8,081 nucleotides of DNA from Methylophaga sp. (lineage in GTDB: Bacteria; Pseudomonadota; Gammaproteobacteria; Nitrosococcales; Methylophagaceae), in contig JABURN010000045.1 in assembly GCA_014762585.1 (NCBI GenBank), positions 1 to 8,081 on the forward strand, read 5' to 3'. The position numbers were made by a program, and so were the translations under genes. The notes beneath the pieces are model-generated. The model worked only from the letters and a program-made list of their open reading frames with translations, ran no database searches and had not been told where the DNA came from. Below, one piece after another: positions 1 through 6,299 of the stretch; within the stretch, counting starts at the first letter, position 1; each line of letters opens with the position of its first letter.

Positions 1-1265
1 AGGCCTAATGACTCAACACCACGGACATGACCCAGACCGGCACAACGCGGGCAGATTTCCTGGTGCGCTTCTCCCAGGGCTGGACGCAGACGCTGACGCG
101 ACATTTCCAGCAGACCGAAACGGGAAATACGACCAACCTGAACCCGCGCACGGTCAGCTTTGAGATGTTCACGCAGACGGTTTTCCACTTCACGCTGATT
201 GCGGCTCGGGCCCATATCGATAAAGTCGATAACCACCAGACCACCCAGATCGCGTAAACGCAATTGACGGGCGATTTCTTCAGCCGCTTCCAGATTGGTA
301 TTCAGCGCGGTTTCCTCGATATCACCGCCCTTGTTGGCGCGGGCCGAGTTAACATCGATGGAAATCAGCGCTTCAGTCGGGTCAATCACCAGCGCCCCAC
401 CGGAAGGCAAGCGCACTTCATGGCGGAAAGCGCTTTCGATCTGGCTTTCCACCTGGTAGCGGGTGAACAGAGGCACCTTGTCCTGATATAGCTTGAACTT
501 GTTCAGTTCATGCGGCATGACCATGCGCATGAAGTCATAACCGGTCTGATATACCTCGGGCGAATCGACCAGGATTTCACCAATATCTTTACGCAGATAA
601 TCGCGCAGCGCACGGATGATAATGCTGCTTTCCTGGTACACCAGGAACGGCGCGCTGCGGTCTTTGGTCGCAACATCAATCGCGGTCCACAGTTGCAACA
701 GGTATTCCAGATCCCATTGCAGCTCTTCCGGTTGTTTGCCGACACCGGCAGTGCGGACAATCATGCCCATATCGTCGGGCACTTCAAGATGACGCAGGGT
801 TTCCTGCAGTTCGGCGCGGTCATCGCCTTCAATACGACGTGAAATGCCACCGGCACGCGGGCTGTTAGGCATCAGCACCAGATAACGGCCGGCCAGACTT
901 ATAAAGGTAGTCAGCGCTGCGCCTTTATTCCCACGCTCTTCTTTCTCGATTTGTACGACCAGTTCCTGGCCGACAGAAAGCACATCCTGAACGTTGATGC
1001 GGCCACTGTCTTCGCCGCCATCACGCTTTTTGAAATAGCTTTTGGAGATTTCCTTGAGTGGCAAAAAGCCCTGACGTTCTGAGCCGTAATCAACGAAAAC
1101 GGCTTCGAGACTGGGTTCAACCCGGGTAATTTTACCTTTGTAGATGTTGCCTTTTTTCTGTTCCCTTGAGGGGGTATCTATATCCAAATCAAACAGGCGC
1201 TGGCCATCGACCATCGCCACCCGCAACTCTTCTGAGTGGGTTGCGTTAATTAAAATTCGTTTCAT
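1..1265 (-). CDS. rne: Ribonuclease E, N-terminal catalytic part (partial, cut by window edge)
   Basis: Essential endoribonuclease that cleaves AU-rich single-stranded RNA in mRNA decay, rRNA and tRNA processing; in E. coli it is the membrane-bound scaffold of the degradosome. The visible 421 residues start [10 protein letters not shown], as in the family. An S1 RNA-binding domain covers about residues 37-120 ([20 protein letters not shown]). The 5'-phosphate sensor is at R171-T172 in VRTAG. The catalytic magnesium-binding aspartates are D304 in [10 protein letters not shown] and D347 in VVIDFIDMG, matching E. coli D303 and D346. The zinc-link cysteines C405 and C408 (CPRC) are present. The small-domain end and the degradosome scaffold tail lie outside the window. 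The start is the ATG at 1265, preceded seven bases upstream by GAGG at 1276-1273. A second ATG just upstream (1269-1267) is out of frame. The gene is transcribed away from rluC, as in other gammaproteobacteria. Identification is very secure. Confidence 0.97.
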   Translation of the reverse strand, partial: MKRILINATHSEELRVAMVDGQRLFDLDIDTPSREQKKGNIYKGKITRVEPSLEAVFVDYGSERQGFLPLKEISKSYFKKRDGGEDSGRINVQDVLSVGQELVVQIEKEERGNKGAALTTFISLAGRYLVLMPNSPRAGGISRRIEGDDRAELQETLRHLEVPDDMGMIVRTAGVGKQPEELQWDLEYLLQLWTAIDVATKDRSAPFLVYQESSIIIRALRDYLRKDIGEILVDSPEVYQTGYDFMRMVMPHELNKFKLYQDKVPLFTRYQVESQIESAFRHEVRLPSGGALVIDPTEALISIDVNSARANKGGDIEETALNTNLEAAEEIARQLRLRDLGGLVVIDFIDMGPSRNQREVENRLREHLKADRARVQVGRISRFGLLEMSRQRLRPALGEAHQEICPRCAGLGHVRGVESLG

Positions 1266-1368
1266 GCATTAACCTCAAAATTGAGATTCACGCATGTCTT
1301 GCCGCACACCACATGATGTGGACGCTGGGCCAGTTGGGCCGACAGAGCGACTTTGTCTGTGTCAGTAA

Positions 1369-1392
1369 TTAATTGTTGCTGTTATTTTCCAT
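1369..1392 (-). other. Possible tiny upstream ORF in the rne leader (MENNSNN)
   Basis: On the rne transcript a strong Shine-Dalgarno sequence, GGAGGG (1405-1400), is followed seven bases later by ATG (1392-1390) and an open frame of seven codons, MENNSNN, ending in TAA at 1371-1369. A second ATG at 1396-1394 gives an overlapping four-codon frame, MNGK. The stop lies about 100 bases before the rne start. The ribosome site is stronger than that of rne itself, which is the only reason to list it. It could be a leader peptide, a ribosome standby site or chance. I know of no leader peptide in the E. coli rne message. Confidence 0.2.
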
Positions 1393-1565
1393 TCATGTGC
1401 CCTCCGTCAGGCCATGATTTCCCGGTTTAATTCATTGTCGATCGCAATAGGGTTCTGCGATATCACTGTCATTCGCGGTTAAGTCTAAAACCGTCGATAA
1501 ATTAATTACTTATGTCGTCTTGTCTGTTGCGTCTTTCTATTTCTTTCTGATGGCAATCAAGACAT

Positions 1566-1624
1566 GTGAACCTGATGTTCTTCACGGACTCCCGATGAGT
1601 CCACCTGCTGAACCCCTGTTCAGC
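1566..1624 (-). other. Three tandem hairpins in the rne leader
   Basis: Read on the minus strand, three perfect stems follow one another almost without gaps. GCTGAAC / GTTCAGC (1624-1607) is a 7-bp stem with an AGGG tetraloop. GGACTC / GAGTCC (1602-1586) is a 6-bp stem with a 5-base loop. GTGAA / TTCAC (1585-1566) is a 5-bp stem that could instead fold as an inner GAAC / GTTC hairpin. None is followed by a U-tract, so they are not terminators. Their position, about 300 bases before the rne start and just upstream of A-rich sequence, suits the structured RNase E recognition element known from the E. coli leader. Equivalence to a particular E. coli hairpin is inference. Confidence 0.55.
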
Positions 1625-1699
1625 CGTCATATTTCTTTTCCGGGCGCCGCATCGACCTTGGTTTAGGGAGCGACGCAATAGTAGGTCTTCGTGGCCGAA

Positions 1700-1713
1700 G
1701 TCAGTATACTGAC
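1700..1713. promoter_or_regulatory. Perfect 14-base palindrome GTCAGTATACTGAC (possible operator or second -10)
   Basis: GTCAGTATACTGAC equals its own reverse complement. It contains TATACT, a good sigma-70 -10 hexamer, on both strands (1705-1710 plus, 1708-1703 minus). No good -35 hexamer lies 16-18 bases upstream on either strand; the nearest on the minus strand is TTGGTC at 21 bases. It sits about 22 bases downstream of the start predicted from the 1742-1770 promoter, so it could be a second rne promoter, a repressor site or a hairpin in the leader. The sequence fact is firm; the role is open. Confidence 0.45.
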
Positions 1714-1735
1714 CTCATTTTTACACACGGACCAA

Positions 1736-1950
1736 CGTTCGAATATAGCAGCCTCTTGGCCTTGCAGCAACTGCTAATTTGACAGGCCCCGTCCTGCATC
1801 GCCTGCAAGCACCCGATGCGATGATGAACGGTAAATTTGAGGTCAGCTTTATCGACCACCATTCGGTAAAATAAGATCATCATAAATATTCCCTTCGTCA
1901 GTGGCAAAATTGTCAGGACTGAGGCAGCGAAGCGAGACAGACAGCTCAAT
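1736..1950 (+). promoter_or_regulatory. rluC upstream region, promoter not resolved
   Basis: This part of the divergent intergenic region must hold the promoter for rluC and probably for the gene cluster after it. A perfect -35 box, TTGACA, occurs at 1779-1784, but nothing resembling a -10 follows at the right distance. TAAAAT at 1867-1872 and the overlapping TAAGAT at 1872-1877 are good -10 boxes but lack a clear -35. A GCATCG / CGATGC inverted repeat spans 1796-1819. The region also carries the rne promoter on the other strand. I see no gene in it. Confidence 0.35.
1742..1770 (-). promoter_or_regulatory. Putative sigma-70 promoter of rne
   Basis: On the minus strand, TTGCTG (1770-1765) and TATATT (1747-1742) are separated by exactly 17 bases. 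The -10 box matches consensus at five of six positions and the -35 box at three of six. The expected transcription start is near 1735, giving a leader of about 470 bases, in line with the long rne leader known in E. coli. This is the best promoter I found by eye in the divergent region. E. coli rne has several promoters, so others may exist. Confidence 0.5.
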
Positions 1951-2907
1951 ATGGCAGCCCATAAACCACAGTCGCAAAAAGTGCAGTTCCTAGAGATCAA
2001 CGCCAATCAGGCTGGACAGCGCATCGATAATTTCCTGCTCAGCCTCGAAAAAGGCGTGCCCAAGAGCCGGATCTACCGTGCTCTGCGCAAAGGGGAAGTA
2101 CGTGTCAATAAAGGTCGGATCAAACAAACCTATAAACTGCAGTCAGGCGATGTCGTTCGGGTACCACCACTGCGGGTGACAGAAAAAACGACACCGGACA
2201 CGATCAGTGACTCACTGAAGCAGGCCCTGCTGGCCAATATTCTGTTTGAAGACGACAGCATGCTGGTTATCAACAAGCCCTCGGGGCTCGCTGTGCATGC
2301 CGGCAGCCAGATCCAGCTGGGCCTGATCGAAGCCTTGAGGGTGATCAAACCTGAGCAGGATTTCCTGGAACTGGTGCACAGACTGGATCGCGATACTTCC
2401 GGCTGCCTGATGGTCGCAAAAAGCCGCGATAGTCTGCTCAATCTGCAACAACAAATGCAGTCTGATGAGATCGATAAACGTTACCTGACGCTGCTTAAAG
2501 GCAACCTTGCCAGTAAGGAACAATTGGTCGAGCAATCATTGCAGAAAAACACCTTATCTTCCGGTGAACGTATGGTCGTTATCGACCCTGCCGGTAAAAA
2601 AGCCAAAACGCTGTTTCTGCAGCAACAGCAACTGCCGCTGGCGCAACTCACCGAAGTGAAGCTTTACACCGGCCGTACCCACCAGATCCGGGTGCACTCG
2701 GCATGGCTGGGCCACCCGGTCGCTGGCGATGACAAATACGGTGACCGTGAATTCAACAAGACCCTCAAAAACTATGGCCTTAAACGCCTGTTTCTGCATG
2801 CCTGGCGGCTGGGCATCAGGCATCCGATCAGTGGCGAGCCACTGCAGCTGGAAGCGCCACTACCTGACAACCTGAAAACCGTGATCGAAAACCTGCAATC
2901 AACATGA
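1951..2907 (+). CDS. rluC: 23S rRNA pseudouridine synthase RluC
   Basis: Converts specific uridines to pseudouridine in 23S rRNA near the peptidyl transferase centre (positions 955, 2504 and 2580 in E. coli). An N-terminal S4 RNA-binding domain covers about residues 20-75 (AGQRIDNFL, IYRALRKGEVRVNKGRIK). The RluA-type catalytic domain follows, with INKPSGLAVHAG (108-118), the catalytic motif HRLDRDTSG with Asp146 as nucleophile, and YTGRTHQIRVH further on. The 318-residue length is normal. The start is firm: it is the only ATG, GTG or TTG in this frame after the TAA at 1867, and the N-terminal extension matches the E. coli protein in length, although the ribosome site is poor. The divergent pairing with rne is classic and separates RluC from the paralogue RluD. 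The stop overlaps the next ATG (ATGA, 2904-2907), so the HAD gene is probably translationally coupled. Confidence 0.95.
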   Translation: MAAHKPQSQKVQFLEINANQAGQRIDNFLLSLEKGVPKSRIYRALRKGEVRVNKGRIKQTYKLQSGDVVRVPPLRVTEKTTPDTISDSLKQALLANILFEDDSMLVINKPSGLAVHAGSQIQLGLIEALRVIKPEQDFLELVHRLDRDTSGCLMVAKSRDSLLNLQQQMQSDEIDKRYLTLLKGNLASKEQLVEQSLQKNTLSSGERMVVIDPAGKKAKTLFLQQQQLPLAQLTEVKLYTGRTHQIRVHSAWLGHPVAGDDKYGDREFNKTLKNYGLKRLFLHAWRLGIRHPISGEPLQLEAPLPDNLKTVIENLQST

Positions 2908-3566
2908 GTCAATATCAACTGATTATCTTCGACTGGGACGGGACCCTGATGGATTCCACCGGTCACATCGTCAACTGCATGCGTCAGGCTATTAAAAAGC
3001 TGGAACTGGAGCCGCTGGCCGATCACGAGATCAGTCATATTATTGGTTTGGGCCTGCATGAAGCAGTTCAGACCTTATACCCAAGCGGCAATGATGTGCT
3101 CTGGACCAGCCTTGCCGATTGTTACCGTCAGACCTGGCTCAGCAGCCCGGAAGAAACACCGCTGTTTGCCAATGCCCGTGAGTTGCTGACCCGTCTTGCT
3201 GAACAGGATATTTTCCTCGGCGTCGCCACAGGAAAAAGCCGCCGCGGCCTGGACAAGGTGCTAAAGGCCACCGATCTTGGCGAACATTTTATCGCCACCC
3301 GTTGTGCTGATGAATGCCACTCCAAACCGCATCCACAGATGCTGATGGAGTTGATGGATTACACCGGCGTCAGCCCTGACCAGGCCATCATGATCGGGGA
3401 TACCGAGTTCGATCTGATGATGGCTGCTAATGCAGGTGCCCACAGTCTGGGGATCACACATGGCGCCCACGATGAAGCCAAGCTACTGGCCTGCTCTCCG
3501 CAGGCGATCGTGCATGATCTTTACGAGGTCGAGACATGGTTGCATCGCACAGCAAAACAGTTCTGA
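2904..3566 (+). CDS. HAD-IA hydrolase, phosphoglycolate phosphatase-like
   Basis: Cytoplasmic phosphatase of the haloacid dehalogenase superfamily, 220 residues. All four HAD motifs are visible: motif I DWDGTLMDS (nucleophile D10, acid/base D12), motif II VATGKS (T109), motif III HSKPHP (K141) and motif IV MIGDTEFD (D166 and D170, magnesium ligands). Residues between motif I and about 85 form a helical cap of the C1 type, as in Gph and PGMB enzymes. Homologues sit between rluC and the sppA-like gene in pseudomonads and relatives. The substrate is not established; phosphoglycolate or another small phosphomonoester is a guess from subfamily resemblance. The ATG overlaps the rluC stop, no good ribosome site precedes it, and translation probably relies on coupling. 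The gap to the next gene is 34 bases without an obvious promoter. Confidence 0.9.
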   Translation: MSQYQLIIFDWDGTLMDSTGHIVNCMRQAIKKLELEPLADHEISHIIGLGLHEAVQTLYPSGNDVLWTSLADCYRQTWLSSPEETPLFANARELLTRLAEQDIFLGVATGKSRRGLDKVLKATDLGEHFIATRCADECHSKPHPQMLMELMDYTGVSPDQAIMIGDTEFDLMMAANAGAHSLGITHGAHDEAKLLACSPQAIVHDLYEVETWLHRTAKQF

Positions 3567-3600
3567 TATCATGTCCATTTTGATTCAAGGCAGATAAAAC

Positions 3601-4584
3601 ATGGCCACATTTGGAGATTTCCCGCCTGATAACGGCGAAAACAGGCCCCGCAAGCCAGCGGATGATACTCAGTGGGAACGCACTGTGCTGAGAGATCTGG
3701 CTTTCGCCGCTATCAAGGAACAGCGTGCTAAACGCCGCTGGGGCTATGTCTTTAAATTTCTGATTCTGCTTTATCTGGTCGGTTTTATGGTGCTGGCCTA
3801 CTCTCCGGGAAAACTCGCCACGGTGGCCGACCCGCACACTGCGATGGTGGACATCCAGGGCATCATTGCTGCAGATGCTGAGGCCAATGCTGACACGGTG
3901 ATCACGGGGATTCGTGAGGCTTTCGAGGCTGAAACTGCCAAGGGTTTGATTCTGAGACTGAACACGCCCGGCGGCAGTCCGGTACAGGCGGGCCTTATCA
4001 ATGACGAAATAAAACGGCTGCGGGCAGAAAGACCCGACTTTCCGGTCTACGCCGTGGTCCAGGATGTCTGTGCCTCCGGTGGCTATTACATTGCAGTGGC
4101 AGCGGATGAGATTTATGCGGACAAGGCCAGTATCGTCGGCTCTATCGGTGTCCGTATGGACAGCTTCGGTCTGACCGGCCTGATAGACAAGATTGGTGTT
4201 GAACGCCGCTCATTAACCGCCGGTGAACACAAAGCCTTCCTGGATCCGTTCCTGCCAATGCAACAGGAAGATATCGAGCATGCCAAGCAGATGTTGGATA
4301 CCATTCACCAGCAGTTCATCAACATCGTCAAAGAAGGCCGTGGCGACAAACTTGCCAACAATGATGACCTGTTTTCGGGTCTGTTCTGGTCCGGTGAGCA
4401 GGCGATCGATCTGGGTCTGATTGACGGCTTTGCCGGCACCGGTAAAGTCGCTCGTGAGTTGGTGGGTGCTGAAGATGTGATTGACTACACGCCCCGTCCC
4501 AATTATCTGGATCAATTCGCTGGCAGACTCGGCGCTTCAATTGCTAATCTAATGACCGAAAAAGCCAACTGGAGTCTGCAATGA
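3601..4584 (+). CDS. sppA: S49 family signal peptide peptidase, SppA-type, single-pass membrane protein
   Basis: Membrane serine protease thought to degrade leftover signal peptides and membrane-protein fragments. At 327 residues it is the short, single-domain form, not the tandem 67-kDa E. coli SppA. The first 47 residues are polar and probably cytoplasmic, ending in the basic run KEQRAKRRW. One membrane helix follows at about 48-67 (YVFKFLILLYLVGFMVLA). The peptidase domain then faces the periplasm. The nucleophile is Ser159 in CASGGYY, and the general base is Lys211 in GEHKAFLDPF; LRLNTPGGSP (118-127) and VGSIGV (179-184) are further S49 signatures. The order HAD then sppA after rluC is shared with pseudomonads. 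The stop overlaps the ATG of the next small ORF, and a GGAG for that ORF lies inside the sppA end. Family assignment is secure; the natural substrates are not known. Confidence 0.93.
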   Translation: MATFGDFPPDNGENRPRKPADDTQWERTVLRDLAFAAIKEQRAKRRWGYVFKFLILLYLVGFMVLAYSPGKLATVADPHTAMVDIQGIIAADAEANADTVITGIREAFEAETAKGLILRLNTPGGSPVQAGLINDEIKRLRAERPDFPVYAVVQDVCASGGYYIAVAADEIYADKASIVGSIGVRMDSFGLTGLIDKIGVERRSLTAGEHKAFLDPFLPMQQEDIEHAKQMLDTIHQQFINIVKEGRGDKLANNDDLFSGLFWSGEQAIDLGLIDGFAGTGKVARELVGAEDVIDYTPRPNYLDQFAGRLGASIANLMTEKANWSLQ

Positions 4585-4721
4585 GTCAGCCGACTTTATC
4601 AGAACAGGAATTGAAGAAACGCGAAGAACGGTTTCGCTATGTCGATCTGAACCACCCGCTGATGCAGGTACTTTTCCAGATGCAGTTGCCTGCTAAAAAA
4701 CAAGTGGAGCAGCACTTATGA
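4581..4721 (+). CDS. Small protein of unknown function, 46 residues, coupled to both neighbours
   Basis: Not recognised. The frame begins MSQPTLSEQELKKREERF and ends KQVEQHL. It is hydrophilic, with a charged, probably helical segment at about residues 8-20, a short more hydrophobic patch (LMQVLFQMQL, 27-36) and no membrane helix or signal peptide. Support for it being real: GGAG at 4571-4574 is six bases before the ATG; its ATG overlaps the sppA stop (ATGA, 4581-4584); its own stop overlaps the HDOD gene's ATG (ATGA, 4718-4721); and without it a 133-base hole would break an otherwise tight cluster. It also carries the GGAG ribosome site of the HDOD gene (4706-4709). It could be a functional small protein, perhaps a partner of SppA or the HDOD regulator, or a frame kept mainly to couple translation. 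Function is unknown. Confidence 0.65.
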   Translation: MSQPTLSEQELKKREERFRYVDLNHPLMQVLFQMQLPAKKQVEQHL

Positions 4722-5575
4722 GTTTGACAGCGGAAGCCCTGGTTAATAAATCGCTGGAACTGGTTTCTCCACCCAGCACTTATTTACAACTCAATAAACT
4801 GGTGCAGGATCCGGACAGCGCTATCGACGACATCAGTGCGGTGATCAATACCGATCCAGCGCTGGCAACCCGCTTGCTGAAAATCGTCAACAGTCCGTTC
4901 TACGGGTTTCCATCACAAATTAATACTATTTCCCGCGCCATCACGATTGTCGGCACCCGCGAGTTAATGCATCTGGTACTGGCCACATCGGTTATCAATG
5001 CTTTCCGAGGTATTCCGGCATCTCTGATCGACATGGATGATTTCTGGCACCACAGTTTCGCCACTGCGATTACCGCCAAACTGCTGGCAGAGGAATGCGG
5101 ACATAAAGCCACCGAGCGCTTTTTTATCGCTGGGCTTTTGCATAATATCGGCAGCCTGGTGCTGTACCAGTCAATGCCGGAACTGGCCGGCGAAGCCATT
5201 CGCAGCGCCGAATTCGGGCATGAAGTACAATTCCTGGCCGAGCAACGTATTATCGGTTTCGATCACACTGAAGTCGGCTATGCGCTGGCACGGAAATGGC
5301 ACCTGCCCCACTCACTGCAGGAGGTGGCGCGCTTCCACCACCGCCCATCGGATGCCGAAGAATTTCCGATTGATGTAGCAATTGTCCATGTCGCCGATAT
5401 TCTGGTCTCGGCGGTGCCATTTGGTCACAGTGGTGACAGTCATGTGCCACCCCTCGACCCTGCAGCCTGGGATCTGTTGGGGCTTAACGAACTGCAGATG
5501 CCACTGTTGTTACAACAGGTGGGTGAACAGATTGACCGCCTGAGTTCTGTGATGCTGACACAGGACGCATCCTGA
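4718..5575 (+). CDS. HDOD domain-containing regulatory protein
   Basis: HDOD proteins are relatives of HD-domain phosphohydrolases that mostly lack full catalytic metal sites and act in signalling; their targets are mostly unknown. The 285-residue protein is essentially one HDOD domain, about residues 13-210, opening with SPPSTYLQLNKLVQDPDSA and continuing through VINTDPALATRLLKIVNSPF. HD-like positions can be traced: HH 111-112 in FWHHSF, HN 142-143 in GLLHNIG (an HD protein would have HD), H183 in GFDHTEVG and HH 207-208 in RFHHRP. The Asp-to-Asn change argues against ordinary phosphodiesterase activity but several histidines remain. There is no receiver, GGDEF or EAL domain. The ATG overlaps the preceding small ORF's stop, with GGAG eight bases upstream. 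It ends the rluC-led cluster; a 37-base gap without a terminator separates it from adk, so read-through into adk is possible. Confidence 0.9.
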   Translation: MSLTAEALVNKSLELVSPPSTYLQLNKLVQDPDSAIDDISAVINTDPALATRLLKIVNSPFYGFPSQINTISRAITIVGTRELMHLVLATSVINAFRGIPASLIDMDDFWHHSFATAITAKLLAEECGHKATERFFIAGLLHNIGSLVLYQSMPELAGEAIRSAEFGHEVQFLAEQRIIGFDHTEVGYALARKWHLPHSLQEVARFHHRPSDAEEFPIDVAIVHVADILVSAVPFGHSGDSHVPPLDPAAWDLLGLNELQMPLLLQQVGEQIDRLSSVMLTQDAS

Positions 5576-5600
5576 TTTAAGTTAATGATGAAAATAAAAT

Positions 5601-5606
5601 AAGAGG
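5601..5606 (+). promoter_or_regulatory. Ribosome binding site that favours the second adk ATG
   Basis: AAGAGG precedes two adjacent ATG codons. Spacing is three bases to the ATG at 5610 and six bases to the ATG at 5613. The second is nearer the usual spacing and gives the family-typical N-terminus MRTVLLGAPG. A short direct repeat, TAATGATGA (5583-5591 and 5608-5616), means that a similar ATGATG pair lies 25 bases upstream without a good ribosome site. Confidence 0.6.
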
Positions 5607-5612
5607 CTAATG

Positions 5613-6260
5613 ATGAGAACGGTTCTTCTCGGTGCCCCCGGCTCCGGTAAAGGCACCCAAGGTGTCGTGCTTTCCAAAAAATTCAATATCCCGCAAATCT
5701 CTACCGGTGATCTGCTGCGTGCTGCAGTCAAAGCCGGTTCTGAGCTGGGTAAAAAAGCCAAAAGTGCCATGGATGCAGGCGCGCTGGTTTCCGACGACAT
5801 CGTTATCGGCCTGATCCGCGAACGACTGTCAGAAGCAGATGCCCAAAACGGCTATATTCTGGACGGCTTCCCACGCAATATTCCCCAGGCAGAAGCGCTG
5901 GATGAAATGCTGCAGCAATTGGGACAACCACTGCAGGGCGTGGTATTGCTGGATGTGCCCTTCGACGAACTGATGCAACGTCTGACTGGCCGCCGGACCT
6001 GTAAAGATTGTGGTGCCATCTACAATATCTACCTGTCGCCACCAAAAACTGAAGGTCATTGCGATCGCTGCGGCGGTGAACTGTTCCAGCGCGAGGACGA
6101 CAATGAAGAAACCATTGCAAACCGCCTGAAAGTCTACGAAGAGCAGACTGCACCGCTGGTCGGTTACTACCAGAAACAAGATAAGCTGCATGCGATTCCC
6201 GGCACCGGTGATATTGACGAGATCACCAACAAAGTCGGCGCCGTATTTGACGAAATCTAA
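5613..6260 (+). CDS. adk: Adenylate kinase with four-cysteine (zinc-type) LID
   Basis: Essential cytoplasmic enzyme interconverting ATP + AMP and two ADP. Numbering from the ATG at 5613 (215 residues, the long bacterial form; the ATG at 5610 would add one Met). The P-loop is GAPGSGKGTQ (7-16). The AMP-binding domain has STGDLLR (30-36, Arg36), and DGFPRNIPQAEAL carries Arg88. LTGRR (124-128) leads into the LID, which holds CKDCG (C130, C133) and CDRCG (C150, C153): two CxxC pairs spaced as in zinc-binding adenylate kinases. The REDDNEETIANRL segment after the LID is typical. E. coli Adk has no zinc site and uses a hydrogen-bond network there, so this LID differs from the best-known gammaproteobacterial enzyme. 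The gene probably ends a transcription unit: a strong hairpin follows its stop by eight bases. Confidence 0.96.
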   Translation: MRTVLLGAPGSGKGTQGVVLSKKFNIPQISTGDLLRAAVKAGSELGKKAKSAMDAGALVSDDIVIGLIRERLSEADAQNGYILDGFPRNIPQAEALDEMLQQLGQPLQGVVLLDVPFDELMQRLTGRRTCKDCGAIYNIYLSPPKTEGHCDRCGGELFQREDDNEETIANRLKVYEEQTAPLVGYYQKQDKLHAIPGTGDIDEITNKVGAVFDEI

Positions 6261-6268
6261 CCCCTGAC

Positions 6269-6299
6269 AACCGGCTCCCAGTGAGCCGGTTTCGATTTT
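6269..6299 (+). terminator. Intrinsic-terminator-like hairpin after adk, abutting the next start codon
   Basis: AACCGGCTC (6269-6277) and GAGCCGGTT (6283-6291) form a perfect 9-bp stem with loop CCAGT. The U-tract is imperfect: after the stem comes TCGATTTT, so termination may be partial. The final T of that tract sits directly before the ATG of the downstream kinase at 6300. The hairpin would stall or end transcripts from adk and would also lie over the ribosome-binding region of the kinase. Confidence 0.65.

Larger units (their letters stand above)
1266..1735 (-). promoter_or_regulatory. Long structured 5' leader of rne
   Basis: About 470 bases separate the likely rne transcription start (near 1735) from its ATG, and no convincing protein gene fills them. 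In E. coli the rne mRNA also has a long leader, about 360 bases, whose hairpins recruit RNase E to its own message for autoregulation; I infer a similar role here. On the minus strand I see a three-hairpin block (1566-1624), an A-rich stretch with few pairing options (about 1500-1560) of the kind RNase E cuts, a hairpin with 6-bp arms at 1440-1460, a CCACA/TGTGG hairpin at 1309-1321, and a weak CTCA/TGAG mini-stem (1274-1285) that includes part of the GAGG ribosome site. A strong GGAGGG at 1405-1400 precedes two tiny ORFs. I could not align this leader to the Rfam rne5 family by eye. Confidence 0.6.

Noticed and set aside
27..842. Plus-strand open frames opposite rne (27-257, 264-491, 510-842)
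   Set aside because: They lie antisense to a fully conserved RNase E catalytic domain and show no recognisable domain or ribosome site.
1566..1602. Hammerhead-ribozyme-like pattern (CTGATG and CGATGAGTCC on the plus strand)
   Set aside because: The conserved CUGAUGA and GAAA core is not complete and the three-stem junction does not close; simple tandem hairpins explain the sequence better.
1779..1784. Consensus -35 box TTGACA as an rluC promoter
   Set aside because: No acceptable -10 hexamer lies 15-19 bases downstream, so it is mentioned only as an observation in the intergenic entry.
1701..2006. 101-codon minus-strand open frame covering the rluC end of the intergenic region
   Set aside because: It begins at a TTG inside rluC, has no ribosome site, a cysteine-rich composition unlike a known family, and overlaps the predicted rne promoter and leader.
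2130..2823. Minus-strand open frames inside rluC
   Set aside because: They are shadows of the conserved rluC frame; the products are not protein-like and have no family match I recognise.
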